A stretch of 64,000 bases of DNA. It comes from Clostridium beijerinckii (GTDB taxonomy: Bacteria; Bacillota; Clostridia; Clostridiales; Clostridiaceae). The position numbers were made by a program, and so were the translations under genes. The DNA lies in assembly GCF_018223745.1 (NCBI RefSeq), contig NZ_CP073653.1:3620001-3684000 (forward strand). Direction: 5' to 3'. Below, in pieces: positions 1 through 8,771 of this stretch (its first letter is position 1; each line of letters opens with the position of its first letter). Below the pieces are notes generated by a model. The model saw only the letters and a list, made by a program, of their open reading frames with translations, made no database searches and was not told the DNA's origin.

Positions 1-117
1 ATGATTATAAATTTAGCTTATATATTTTTCAACCAACAAAATTGATAAAGTGTTGCTTGCATAAAACTAAATCTGCAATATGAGTTTAACTAAAATTCTT
101 TTAAATGAGGTAATAAT

Positions 118-699
118 ATGTCAGTAAATATAAATAATCCTAGAGTAAAAAGAACCCGTGATCTTATTATCAACGCTTTTATTTCACTAGTTACTAAAAA
201 AGGCTTTGACTCCATTACAGTCAAGGATATTACTACCGTGGCCACCATAAACCGTGCAACCTTCTATGCACATTTTACAGATAAATATGCACTACTGGAC
301 ACCGTCATAGTAGAGAAATTCTCTGAGATCTTTTCCCATAAACTACTAGGCGAGATGCGCCTAAATGAGAATACTATACGAATCCTCATTCTTTGCGTTT
401 GTGAGTACTTTGAAATGGTAAAAAGCATCTGCAAGTGCGGTTTTGCCTCTATTTTACCTTTAATAGGAGATAAAATATCTTGTGAGCTATATTCCATAAT
501 CTATGAGATGCTAATAAAAGACCATGAATTAGCTGAAAATGAACAAATACGTGCCCAATTAGTTGCAACAATGATGAGCACTTCTATTTATAATGTAATT
601 TACAAATGGGAAGTTCAGAATAGACCAATCCCTCAAGAACTTCTAATTTCTGAGATTATTGGGTTTATTTCTACAGGTATGGGTACTTTAAAAAGATGA
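118..699 (+). CDS. TetR/AcrR family transcriptional regulator
   Basis: A 193-residue DNA-binding repressor of the TetR type. The N-terminal helix-turn-helix is clear at about residues 13-62, with the family pattern of a helix, 'GFDSITVKDIT', then 'NRATFYAHFTDKYALLD'. The C-terminal ligand or dimer domain is all-helical, short and unassigned. A GAGG ribosome binding site lies just before the ATG. A strong hairpin terminator overlaps the stop codon, so it is a single-gene unit at its 3' end. Its target is not visible: the upstream neighbour lies outside the window and the next gene is convergent. The family is certain from the HTH; the ligand is unknown. Confidence 0.9.
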   Translation: MSVNINNPRVKRTRDLIINAFISLVTKKGFDSITVKDITTVATINRATFYAHFTDKYALLDTVIVEKFSEIFSHKLLGEMRLNENTIRILILCVCEYFEMVKSICKCGFASILPLIGDKISCELYSIIYEMLIKDHELAENEQIRAQLVATMMSTSIYNVIYKWEVQNRPIPQELLISEIIGFISTGMGTLKR

Positions 700-738
700 A
701 AAGAACATTATATCAAATAGTGTTCTTTTCATTTTTTA
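698..738 (+). terminator. Intrinsic terminator after the TetR gene
   Basis: A perfect 10 bp stem (698-707 with 721-730) with an AT-rich loop is followed by ATTTTTTA. The reverse strand also carries A/T tracts, so it may serve the convergent AraC gene as well. Confidence 0.85.
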
Positions 739-809
739 TAGGCTCTTTGCAATGAATTTTCTATTCTGTCTAAGTATTGTAACCATCTATTATCACCAAA
801 TGATACGCC

Positions 810-1787
810 TTATATACCACTTTGAAATTCACCATTTTCAAAACTTTTTCGCAAAGCTCTTATATGTTTTAGTGGCGGCTGTCCAAATAACCGCTTATAT
901 TCCCTGGTAAATTGAGATGAGCTTTCATAACCAACTTCCATGGCAGCAGTAGTAACATCAATAGAATCACTAAACATGAGTCGTCTTGCTTCATGAAGTC
1001 GCAGCTCTTTCTGATATTGTAGCGGACCAATGGCAGTTACAGCTTTAAACTTATGGTGCAGTCCTGATACACTCATATTATTTGATTTTGCTAGCTCTTC
1101 CACGGTAAAAGAACGTTTATAATTTTCCTTGATCCATTCTATTGCTTTACCTATTCCATCTGCCTGCTGTTCAGCTAGAACCTGTTGAAAAAACAAGTAT
1201 CCGTACTCTCCACTCAATAAGTGATAAATCATTTCTCGCTTAATAAGCTGCGATAAAAAGTAAGTATCCTTAGATTTATTTATTAGCTTCAAAAGTCTGA
1301 TAAATAAATCTAATAGTTCCTCATCTGATTTTCCTACAAATGCTCCTAAATAAAGATTCTTATTTTTTATGTTAAATTCAATTTTAGCATCCAGTATTAC
1401 AGAAGCAATTTCACTTGTAGTAAAATCAATACGCAGACTAATACAGGGCAACTCTTTTGATGCTCCTATCACTTGTACGGATACAGGCATATCAATAATA
1501 GACGCTGCAAAATCACCTGCATTAAAATGTATAGTCTCATCTCCGAAATGAAACTCCTTTCTTCCTTGAAGAATAATACTAAATGCAGGATTCATAACTC
1601 CAGGAGTTATAGGAATTTCATGACTGTGCCTGGTAACCGAAAAAAATGGGACTATTGTTTTGGTATTTCCATCAATTTTAGCTATCCTCTCTGTCATTCC
1701 AATTATAGTATTCAATGTCTTTTGCTTAATAAAGTTACTTTCTTCAAATAATACTTCTTTATTTAAATTTTCTTTTTGTTCTAACAT
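810..1787 (-). CDS. AraC family regulator with AraC_N cupin-like domain
   Basis: A 325-residue activator-type regulator. Residues about 30-190 match the AraC_N sensor domain (the stretch with 'VTRHSHEIPITPGVMNPAFS' and 'LQGRKEFHFGDE'). Residues about 215-315 form the paired AraC helix-turn-helix, ending in the signature 'GYESSSQFTREYKRLFGQPP'. It is divergent from the SDR oxidoreductase at 2066, with a 278 bp AT-rich gap holding a 13 bp palindrome (AATTCATTGAATT, 1923-1935). In relatives, AraC_N regulators commonly sit beside and control an SDR or aldo-keto reductase gene, so control of the neighbour is likely but inferred. Confidence 0.88.
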   Translation of the reverse strand: MLEQKENLNKEVLFEESNFIKQKTLNTIIGMTERIAKIDGNTKTIVPFFSVTRHSHEIPITPGVMNPAFSIILQGRKEFHFGDETIHFNAGDFAASIIDMPVSVQVIGASKELPCISLRIDFTTSEIASVILDAKIEFNIKNKNLYLGAFVGKSDEELLDLFIRLLKLINKSKDTYFLSQLIKREMIYHLLSGEYGYLFFQQVLAEQQADGIGKAIEWIKENYKRSFTVEELAKSNNMSVSGLHHKFKAVTAIGPLQYQKELRLHEARRLMFSDSIDVTTAAMEVGYESSSQFTREYKRLFGQPPLKHIRALRKSFENGEFQSGI

Positions 1788-1922
1788 TTATTTCTCACCC
1801 AGCCTTTATACTTAAACCATTTGCTGATAATTTCCACATCTTATTTCATTTATCTAACTCAATGATAATATTCCTTAAAACTATAGTAAATATTATATCA
1901 AAAATCAATTTGTTTTTTCATC

Positions 1923-1935
1923 AATTCATTGAATT
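1923..1935. promoter_or_regulatory. Candidate operator palindrome between araC-type and SDR genes
   Basis: AATTCATTGAATT is a perfect inverted repeat around a central base in the divergent intergenic region. Assigning it as an operator is inference from position only. Confidence 0.3.
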
Positions 1936-2065
1936 AATACTTTGCAGAATTAGGCAAATTTTAAACATTATCGTTATATTATGTTTTGATTTTTAATGTG
2001 ATAATATGGTTAGTCAAACTTGATGTCTAAACTATTAAATTTTAATAAAAGAGAGGTATAAAGAA

Positions 2066-2908
2066 ATGGAACAAAGAACTTGGTTTATAACTGGTATTAA
2101 CAGTGGATTCGGACGACATATGACTGAACAACTCCTTGAGAGGGGCGATAAAGTTGCTGGTACTGTACGCAATATGAATTCAGTAGAAGACCTTAAGGAA
2201 AAATACGGTGCTCTTCTTAGAGTGTTTCATCTTGACGTTACAGACACCAACACAATTTATGAGGTTGTCGATCAAGCCTTCAACGAACTTGGAAAAATTG
2301 ATGTTATTGTAAGCAACGCTGGTTATGGCCTTATTGGTGCAGCAGAAGAATTAACTATTGAGCAAATTACTCATCAGATTAACACAAATCTCCTTGGATC
2401 TATCCATTTGATTAGAGCTTCATTACCACATCTACGTGCTCAAGGAGAAGGGCATATCATTCAACTCTCATCATCAGCAGGCCAAACTGCATTCTCTGGA
2501 GGATCACTCTACCATGCAACTAAATGGGGAATTGAAGGATTCTGCGAAGCCGTAAGACAAGAAATCGCTCCTTTTAACATCAGTCTTACAATAGTGGAAC
2601 CAAGCGGAGCACGTACGAATTTTACACATCATAGTGTAGTATTGGGTCAAAAGTTAGAGGCTTACTCGATTTCTCAAGCACATAATGCCAGACGCGGTTT
2701 TGAAGATACCTCGATAGTTCCTATTGGTGATCCTGCTAGAATGGTGAAAATCATGATTGACAGTGCTGACCAAAAGCCAGCACCAATAAGAATTGCTCTT
2801 GGCAGCGGAGCTTATAATACGATACATCAATCACTTTCAAATCGTCTTGAAGAACTTGAAGCACAAAAAGAACTTGCCTTTTCTACTGATTTCCCTGCTA
2901 ATAAATAA
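2066..2908 (+). CDS. Short-chain dehydrogenase/reductase (SDR)
   Basis: A 280-residue NAD(P)-dependent oxidoreductase of the classical SDR fold. Visible motifs are the cofactor glycine motif TGINSGFG (residues 9-15 region), NAG at 84-86, the serine-rich catalytic segment near 135-138, and the YxxxK pair Tyr149/Lys153. The C-terminal 60 residues resemble the 'oxidoreductase' subgroup often controlled by AraC_N regulators. The ribosome binding site GAGAGG lies at good spacing. It is monocistronic, with a 17 bp stem terminator about 90 bp downstream. The substrate cannot be read from sequence. Confidence 0.92.
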   Translation: MEQRTWFITGINSGFGRHMTEQLLERGDKVAGTVRNMNSVEDLKEKYGALLRVFHLDVTDTNTIYEVVDQAFNELGKIDVIVSNAGYGLIGAAEELTIEQITHQINTNLLGSIHLIRASLPHLRAQGEGHIIQLSSSAGQTAFSGGSLYHATKWGIEGFCEAVRQEIAPFNISLTIVEPSGARTNFTHHSVVLGQKLEAYSISQAHNARRGFEDTSIVPIGDPARMVKIMIDSADQKPAPIRIALGSGAYNTIHQSLSNRLEELEAQKELAFSTDFPANK

Positions 2909-2993
2909 AAAGTAGAAGGTAGAATCGGCAGTTAAAGTGTCGAATTTGTTAGATACAAAATTAAGTATATATTTTTGAAAGCTTAGTAGAAAC

Positions 2994-3036
2994 AAATAAT
3001 CTGCTATCAATTCGTTTAGTTGATAGCAGATTATTT
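2994..3036. terminator. Bidirectional hairpin terminator
   Basis: A perfect 17 bp stem (2994-3010 with 3020-3036) with a 9-nt loop; the arms end in AAATAAT/ATTATTT, giving A/T tails on both strands. It terminates the SDR transcript. Confidence 0.8.
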
Positions 3037-3189
3037 CATAAATTGATTAAATATTAATTATAATCCCTTAACGCAAATATTCCAATTTCTGCGTAAAAGT
3101 TAGACTAACATAAATCAAAATTCTCTTAAACCATTGAACAATACTTCTACTTCAATACGGTTCATCATACAATATTTTAAAAAAGTCTA

Positions 3190-3335
3190 CATCCCTTATG
3201 ACATGGTTCACCGTAACACTCGCAAATGATAACTCTTTTTCCTTTCTCATCTATATAAAAAGTTCTTTCGTTGAAAAATAAAGAATTCTTATTTAGATGC
3301 TTCTTATCATTCCATTTTCAACTGTTACGTCATAT
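3190..3335. repeat. Diverged intergenic repeat, family F copy 1
   Basis: This gene-free stretch (2909-3417) holds a segment that recurs at 5611-5750 in the same order. Shared blocks are CCCTTATG..ATGGTTCACCGTA, GATAACTC.TTTC..TTTCTCA, ATATAA, TTAGAT(G/A)CTTCTTATCATTC and TTTTAACTG..AC. Identity is roughly three quarters by eye. Both copies lie near a LysE/regulator module. The rest of the gap shows nothing further. Confidence 0.6.
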
Positions 3336-3417
3336 AAAAATATTAATGTTTAATTTAATAAGAAGACACTAAGAACACAAAATACATACCTTTGTTATTT
3401 GAATTCAAAATATTATA

Positions 3418-4305
3418 TTAACTATTCATCATTTCTTTACTCATGTCTATAAAAGCTCTTAATGCCCTTGAAACCCATTTATCCCTATGATATACCATTT
3501 GCGTTGTCAAATAAAAGGAATCTTCCCACCAATGAAGTTCTATCAATTCATTTCGTTTCAATTCCTCCGCAGCAGCAATCTTTGGAAGCAGCGTTATTCC
3601 AAGTCCGCCCATTGTCAATTGTTTGATTGATTGGATACTGCCCATTTCCATTATTGATTTCGGAGTTACCCCAGCATCATTGAGACTTTGTTCAAAAAGA
3701 TTTCGGTAACCGCAGCCTTTTTCTGCAACAACTATGTTACAGTCAGCAATATCTTCAGGATAAACATATTTCTTGAAAGTGAGTGGATGTCCTGGGGCTA
3801 CTAACAAAACTAAAGGTTCAGGAAATTCCAATTCTGTAATTAACTCAAAATCATTGATTTTCTGACCAATGATAAAAGCAACATCAATCTGATTTTCTCT
3901 TATCAATGTTTTACATTTGTTATTGCCTTCCATTTTTAGAATAATTTCAATCTCCGGATAACGCTCATGAAATTCCTTTAATATAGGAGGCAGCCTTACA
4001 GCACAAAGTGATTCATTAGCCCCTATTGTCAAAGTTCCCTTTACTACATCTGATGTAATTAAAGTGCTTTTTGCTTCATCAGAAAGTTTAATTATTTGCT
4101 TAGCATAAACAAGAAATTTTTCCCCTTCTGAAGTCAAAGATATACTTTTCCCTAATCTTTCAAACAAATTAACACCTAATTCTTTTTCCAACTGTTGTAT
4201 CTGAGCAGTAATAGCAGATTGTGAATATCCTAGCTCAAATGCTGCTTTTGTAAAATTACTCAGTTTAGCTACGGTAATAAATGCATTTAATTGACGAAAT
4301 TCCAT
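3418..4305 (-). CDS. LysR family transcriptional regulator
   Basis: A LysR-type regulator of 295 residues. The winged HTH is at residues 1-60 ('MEFRQLNAFITVAKLSNFTK', then 'YSQSAITAQIQQLEKELGV'), followed by the periplasmic-binding-protein-like effector domain. I start it at the ATG at 4305, preceded by GGGGGG at good spacing; an upstream in-frame ATG at 4332 has no ribosome binding site. It is divergent from the LysE exporter at 4437, the classical LysR arrangement (as in LysG-LysE), so it probably activates that gene in response to an amino acid. That link is inferred from the arrangement. Confidence 0.92.
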   Translation of the reverse strand: MEFRQLNAFITVAKLSNFTKAAFELGYSQSAITAQIQQLEKELGVNLFERLGKSISLTSEGEKFLVYAKQIIKLSDEAKSTLITSDVVKGTLTIGANESLCAVRLPPILKEFHERYPEIEIILKMEGNNKCKTLIRENQIDVAFIIGQKINDFELITELEFPEPLVLLVAPGHPLTFKKYVYPEDIADCNIVVAEKGCGYRNLFEQSLNDAGVTPKSIMEMGSIQSIKQLTMGGLGITLLPKIAAAEELKRNELIELHWWEDSFYLTTQMVYHRDKWVSRALRAFIDMSKEMMNS

Positions 4306-4436
4306 TTCTATATCCCCCCAAAAATCAATCATTTATTTTGATTGTTACAATTTAAACTATTGATTTCACTAATTATTAGTAGCATGATATCATATTGTTA
4401 CTATCTTTTCAAATTTAATCATTAAGGAGGTAAGCT

Positions 4437-5048
4437 ATGTTCAATTTATCTGCACTTTTATCTTATGTTCTTGTTTCAACTTTTACGCCTGGTCCAAATA
4501 ATATTATGTCTATGACAAATGGTACTAACTTTGGATATAAAAAAACATTTAAATTTGTTCTAGGTGCTACAGCTGGTATGGCTGTGATCATGTTATTGTG
4601 CGGTTATCTTAACTTATTTTTATTTAAACTTCTCCCCAACATAAAGTTGTCTATGGAGGTATTTAGTTCAGCATACATAATATATTTAGCTATCAAGATA
4701 CTCAAAAGTAATTCTAACCCAAATGCAATTAATAATTACAACATCAACACATTTAAATCTGGAATGCTTATGCAATTCATGAATCCTAAAACAATACTTT
4801 ATGGCATAACGGTGAATTCAATTTTTATAATCCCCTACTATAAATCGAGCATAATATTATGCTTATTTGCTATCTTCCTCTCATTAGTAGGATTTATATC
4901 GATGTCCTGCTGGACTCTTTTTGGTGCATTATTTCAAAAAGTTCTTAGCCGTCATAGAAAGTTATTTAATATTGTTATGGCATCTCTCCTAATATATTGT
5001 GCATTATCAGTTCCCGATTTTAAACTTCTAATTCATTTATTTATCTGA
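4437..5048 (+). CDS. LysE family amino-acid exporter (copy 1)
   Basis: A 203-residue membrane exporter of the LysE/RhtB superfamily. It shows the family motif 'TPGPNNIMS' at residues 17-25, about six hydrophobic segments, and the re-entrant 'FMNPKTILYG' motif in the middle. A strong AAGGAGG precedes the ATG. It is paired divergently with a LysR regulator. It is a paralogue of the exporter at 6430 (same TPGPNNIMSM start and the same NPK motif) but has a different regulator type. Likely exports an amino acid or a small basic or toxic metabolite; the substrate is not readable. Confidence 0.9.
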   Translation: MFNLSALLSYVLVSTFTPGPNNIMSMTNGTNFGYKKTFKFVLGATAGMAVIMLLCGYLNLFLFKLLPNIKLSMEVFSSAYIIYLAIKILKSNSNPNAINNYNINTFKSGMLMQFMNPKTILYGITVNSIFIIPYYKSSIILCLFAIFLSLVGFISMSCWTLFGALFQKVLSRHRKLFNIVMASLLIYCALSVPDFKLLIHLFI

Positions 5049-5051
5049 TGT

Positions 5052-5520
5052 CTAGACGGGGTACCACTTTGAATTATAATAAAAGAAATGCAAACTAATC
5101 ATTAATTTTAAACAATACTGCCTTCTAATATATTGCTGATGGTTCCGATATTTTAGTGTCTTAAAGCATTTTTTCTTAGTATAGTAATCTTCCATATTTT
5201 TTATAATAGAACAAGCCTTAATCACTGTTTCACTGGTAATTAAGGCTTGTTGTCCAATCACATAATCTTTTAAATTTTGTGGTGTTAGTTCTACTTGAAT
5301 TATCAAGGGATTTGTATAAGTTCCACCATTACTACATACCATCTTATCAGCATATTCAGCAATAACATCGGCGAATCAATGTAATACTTATACTTTTTTT
5401 CTTCAAGTTCTTTCTCTTCCTCTACGACTATAACATCCCCTCACCCATCTTCATATTTATTTCTGTATCCCCCATATTCATTGTCTAGTTTCTGTAATAT
5501 ATCTTGAATAGTTTCTTGTA
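5052..5520 (-). pseudogene. Decayed gene of unknown family
   Basis: Reading leftward from an AAGGAGG at about 5521, one frame encodes a charged segment (QETIQDILQKLDNEYGGYRN) up to an in-frame TGA near 5425. It continues in the same frame as EEEKELEEKKYKYYIDS, then shifts frame near 5367 into 'FADVIAEYADKMVCSNGGTY' and on through 'QQALITSETVIKACSIIKNM'. The joined product is coherent, so this is a broken gene (one stop, one frameshift), not random sequence. I do not recognise the family. The 3' part below about 5160 may be non-coding. Confidence 0.5.
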
Positions 5521-5534
5521 CCTCCTTGAAAATA

Positions 5535-5572
5535 AAAATACTCTTACCATATTTCTAAGGTAAGAGTTTTCA
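5535..5572 (-). terminator. Hairpin with T tail on the minus strand
   Basis: An 8-9 bp stem (5540-5548 with 5559-5567). On the minus strand it is followed by ATTTTTATTTT and then immediately by the ribosome binding site of the decayed gene. It may terminate the regulator gene at 5754-6311. Confidence 0.5.
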
Positions 5573-5610
5573 ATAGAATAATATATACATTTTCTATCAT
5601 TTCAAAGAAA

Positions 5611-5750
5611 ATCCCGTTATTTATGGTATGGTTCACCGTATCAGTAGTAAGTGATAACTCATTCTCTTTCTCACTTATATAACAGGCTCTTTTATTGAGG
5701 ATAAGAAGCACCTCTTAGATACTTCTTATCATTCTACTTTTAACTGCTAC
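5611..5750. repeat. Diverged intergenic repeat, family F copy 2
   Basis: Collinear with 3190-3335, sharing ATGGTTCACCGTA, GATAACTCATTCTCTTTCTC and ACTTCTTATCATTCTACTTT-like blocks. It lies directly 3' of the XRE-cupin gene. A short further piece (TTTATGATACGGTTCACCAT) occurs at about 7462-7481. Confidence 0.6.
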
Positions 5751-5753
5751 ACC

Positions 5754-6311
5754 CTATGCTCGTTTGGAGTAGTAGATAAGCATAGCAAGAATGACTTCTT
5801 GACTTCCTATATTTCTGTATGAATGAGTTATATCAGCCTTAAATCTAATGGAATCACCTTCGTTTAAAGAATACACTGTATCGCCAACTGTGACTTCGAT
5901 ATTACCACTGAATACTGTTATATATTCTTCCGTTCCGGCAAGATGAGCTTCTGCTTGCAAACCTCCATCTGGAGCAATCACAATACGATAAGTTTCAAAT
6001 AAACGTTGTTCGTCAAAGGTGAACAACGGATAATTTATATACTTCCCGCTATCCTCAACAATTGGAGTGATATCCTTGAATGGCAGAATAGTTGCTTGTT
6101 TTTCGGATTCTTCAATTAGAGAAGTAAACGAAACCTTATACCCATTAGCAATTTTCCATAATACAGATAATGTGGGATTCACATCCCCTTTTTCAATTTG
6201 TGCTAACATACTACGAGATACTCCAGTCGTCTTGGCAGCTGCATCCAGCGTCAATTTCTTTTGTTCCCGAATATGCTTTATATTTTGAGAAACCGTGGTA
6301 TTAATATCCAA
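5754..6311 (-). CDS. XRE-family HTH regulator with C-terminal cupin
   Basis: A roughly 185-residue regulator: a Cro/CI-type HTH at the N-terminus ('NIKHIREQKKLTLDAAAKTT', 'VSRSMLAQIEKGDVNPTLSV'), then a small cupin sensor domain ('GTEEYITVFSGNIEVTVGDT', 'GDSIRFKADITHSYRN'). I place the start at TTG 6311, eight bases after AAAGGAG; the longer GTG start at 6329 has no ribosome binding site. It is divergent from the second LysE exporter (6430). XRE-cupin regulators next to amino-acid transporters usually repress them, so this is the likely regulator of its neighbour. It replaces the LysR used by the paralogous exporter. Confidence 0.88.
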   Translation of the reverse strand: MDINTTVSQNIKHIREQKKLTLDAAAKTTGVSRSMLAQIEKGDVNPTLSVLWKIANGYKVSFTSLIEESEKQATILPFKDITPIVEDSGKYINYPLFTFDEQRLFETYRIVIAPDGGLQAEAHLAGTEEYITVFSGNIEVTVGDTVYSLNEGDSIRFKADITHSYRNIGSQEVILAMLIYYSKRA

Positions 6312-6429
6312 AAAATCTTCTCCTTTCACCTATTGACACTATATCGAACTAATAGTACAATAAATTAGAAATCTTATATATTGTACTTTAAATACATTAT
6401 ATCATCACAGTTTAAAGGAGGCAAATTAA

Positions 6430-7011
6430 ATGTTTAGTTGGATCAATTTTCTCACCTATGCAATAATTACAGCAATAACACCTGGACCAAACAATATTAT
6501 GTCCATGTCCAACGCAAGTCGTCTTGGTTTCAAAAGGTCACTACCGTTTAACATCGGAATATGGGCAGGATTTTCCGTTGTTATGCTTGTTTGCACACTA
6601 TTTAGCAGTCTGCTTTCTTTCGTGCTGCCAACGATTAAAATGCCAATGCTTATTATTGGTGCTGCCTATATGCTCTATTTATCATGGAAAACATTCAAAA
6701 GTTCACCCGAAATTATGGAGAGTCACGCACGAAGTGGATTTGGGTCAGGTTTGGTTTTACAATTTGTTAATCCAAAGATCTATATCTACTGCATCATTTC
6801 AATGGAAGCATATATCTTACCGTATTATTCCAACCAATTGCTTGCGCTGTTTGGATTTGCCATATTGTTGGCATTTATCGGGTTTTCATTTACGCTGTGC
6901 TGGTCGATATTTGGGTCAATATTCAAGCAGATATTTTCAAAATATGCAAAGATAACCAATACAATCATGGCACTTTTACTAGTCTATTGTGCAATATCTC
7001 TATTTTTGTAA
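6430..7011 (+). CDS. LysE family amino-acid exporter (copy 2)
   Basis: A 193-residue LysE/RhtB-type exporter with 'TPGPNNIMSMSNASRLGF' at residues 17-34, about six membrane segments, and 'FVNPKIYIYC' in the middle. AAAGGAGG precedes the ATG at ideal spacing. It is divergent from the XRE-cupin regulator. Clearly paralogous to the exporter at 4437, so the two modules look like one duplicated transporter with exchanged regulators. The substrate is unknown; no terminator is obvious before 7187. Confidence 0.9.
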   Translation: MFSWINFLTYAIITAITPGPNNIMSMSNASRLGFKRSLPFNIGIWAGFSVVMLVCTLFSSLLSFVLPTIKMPMLIIGAAYMLYLSWKTFKSSPEIMESHARSGFGSGLVLQFVNPKIYIYCIISMEAYILPYYSNQLLALFGFAILLAFIGFSFTLCWSIFGSIFKQIFSKYAKITNTIMALLLVYCAISLFL

Positions 7012-7186
7012 AAACAGTAGATAGCACAAAATATAATTAATGGTTAGTTCGTAGTTTAACTTTACCATTGCGAATTAATTCTAACATGTTTTTAATCAGT
7101 ATCTTCATATTTTTGTTCATTAATTATATACATATTTTTATATTCACAGGATTTATCATCAACATTCTTTTTGAAACAACAGAAAA

Positions 7187-7220
7187 AGGAGAACCTCCTC
7201 CATCTGAACTTGGTTCTCCT
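7187..7220 (+). terminator. Weak hairpin downstream of the second LysE gene
   Basis: AGGAGAACC (7187-7195) pairs with GGTTCTCCT (7212-7220). No T tract follows, so termination is doubtful. It is the only clear stem between the exporter and the repeat at 7258. Confidence 0.35.
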
Positions 7221-7257
7221 ACATTAATTAAATACATTATTAAGTTATCATTTTTAA

Positions 7258-7335
7258 AGGAAACTCGACTCGTATACACTCGCTTAGTAAGTGATTCACA
7301 TCAAATCATAGATTTGAGTTCTCTACTTAAGCTCT
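7258..7335. repeat. Palindromic repeat, family E copy 1
   Basis: Begins AGGAAACTCGACTC and contains AGTAAGTGATT, the small palindrome ATCAAATCATAGATTTGA, and ends TCTCTACTTA. The same blocks occur at 17118-17240; shorter or variant copies lie at 29462-29512 and 46035-46106. The remainder of the gap 7336-7600 shows nothing else except a fragment resembling family F near 7462. Confidence 0.65.
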
Positions 7336-7600
7336 ATTGACTCTATATCTCTAGCTTTGTTTATTGTTATTTTTGAAATCAACATATGCAACAGCCTTTT
7401 TTGTTGCTCCTTGAAGGTAACTCTCCGAATTCACTTTACTTACTTTTACTTATTATCCTTTATTTATGATACGGTTCACCATTAATTATCCTAAACTTTG
7501 CTTTGTATTTAAGTATTATTATCTAGTTGCATCAACTTGCTATTATGAACACAACATATTCCAACTTAATATGATACTCTTTAAATTCCATTATTTAATT

Positions 7601-8491
7601 TTAGGATTTATCATTTTTATATAGTTTAATCAACTCATCTAAAGAAATATCTATACCGACCATTTTTAACAAATCCTTTCGTTCATTATATAGTTTTTCA
7701 AGCATTACTTCAAAACCTTCTCCTAAATGTATTTGTTTGTGACAATTACAGCATAAAGAAACAATGTTTTCTTCGACATCAAGAGATATTTCAAAATTAT
7801 TGTGGTAAGTAATTGGTACTAGATGATGGGGTTCAGTATAATTTATGTCCGAATTTCTTCTAATGAACGTTAAATGAGTATTATCAAATTCACATTTATA
7901 CTTTGCGTGTCGCAGCGCATTTATTGACACTCTTCGGCTTCTAGGATACACATATTTATTTTGAACATAAACAGGATCTTTCTTATTTTTAGATTTACCA
8001 CTATATTCAAAATGTGTGGTATCCGAAGAAAGGTCACTTTTGCCGATATCTAAAATAAGGTCATCATCCGAATAACTATTATCTGAAAATATGTTTAATT
8101 CTTCAATAGCTTGAACAAGCTCTTCTCTTAATGTCCATTCCCAAGTCTTTGGTTTTGTATCAATTTGTTTGCTTTTCATCACCACAATAAATCTTGTACC
8201 TTTAGCTATATCACCTTTTCCCTTAACAACGAACCGCCCAATTTCTTTCTGCACTCTTCCAGCCAAACCATTTATAATTCCATTAGCACTCATACTATGC
8301 TCATTATATTTTTTACCAATATAACCACAAGTGGCAGAGTGTCCAGGTTCTATGTACCATTTTCTTATAGCTTCTTTACTTTTATCATCAAAAACTCTAG
8401 AATTTGTTAACAATTGCTTCCATTCATCAGTAGTTATATCAATATCGCAGTGATACTCTCCATCAATAATTTCACATATTTTTTCAATCAT
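7601..8491 (-). CDS. HNH endonuclease-domain protein
   Basis: A 296-residue protein whose C-terminal third carries an HNH nuclease core: 'EPHHLVPITYH' at about residues 220-230 of the adopted start, followed by 'ENIVSLCCNCHKQIH' with the metal-binding CxxCH end. The N-terminal 150 residues resemble the specificity regions of McrA-like or other modification-dependent HNH enzymes, but I cannot name the family. The ATG at 8491 follows GGAGGGG; the longer frame starts at a TTG inside that site. It sits 3' of metG, close to the AbiH/KAP genes, so a role in DNA defence is plausible but inferred. Confidence 0.8.
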   Translation of the reverse strand: MIEKICEIIDGEYHCDIDITTDEWKQLLTNSRVFDDKSKEAIRKWYIEPGHSATCGYIGKKYNEHSMSANGIINGLAGRVQKEIGRFVVKGKGDIAKGTRFIVVMKSKQIDTKPKTWEWTLREELVQAIEELNIFSDNSYSDDDLILDIGKSDLSSDTTHFEYSGKSKNKKDPVYVQNKYVYPRSRRVSINALRHAKYKCEFDNTHLTFIRRNSDINYTEPHHLVPITYHNNFEISLDVEENIVSLCCNCHKQIHLGEGFEVMLEKLYNERKDLLKMVGIDISLDELIKLYKNDKS

Positions 8492-8771
8492 ATGCCCCTC
8501 CAATTTTTAAATATTTAATATACTTAATTTTATAATTATACTTTTTGTATTAATCCAACGAACAAATATCGAACCTATGCCAAGTTATAGAAATGCATTT
8601 CTATTAGTTTCTTTTTTCTGAATACCATTTTTCATGGGCTCTTGGAACTTTATAAGAATGGATATTCTAAGGCATAAAAATATACTACATCAAAACTATT
8701 ATCTCTTTGCTTTAAAATATAATCTTCATATGATTCATTAACAACAATAATTTAAATGCATTCATCTTCGA

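Noticed and set aside
4360..4436. Lysine riboswitch upstream of the LysE gene
   Set aside because: The gap to the divergent LysR gene is far too short for a lysine riboswitch and no conserved core is visible.
7068..7340. A 90-codon open frame
   Set aside because: No ribosome binding site, AT-driven composition, and it runs through a hairpin and a family E repeat.
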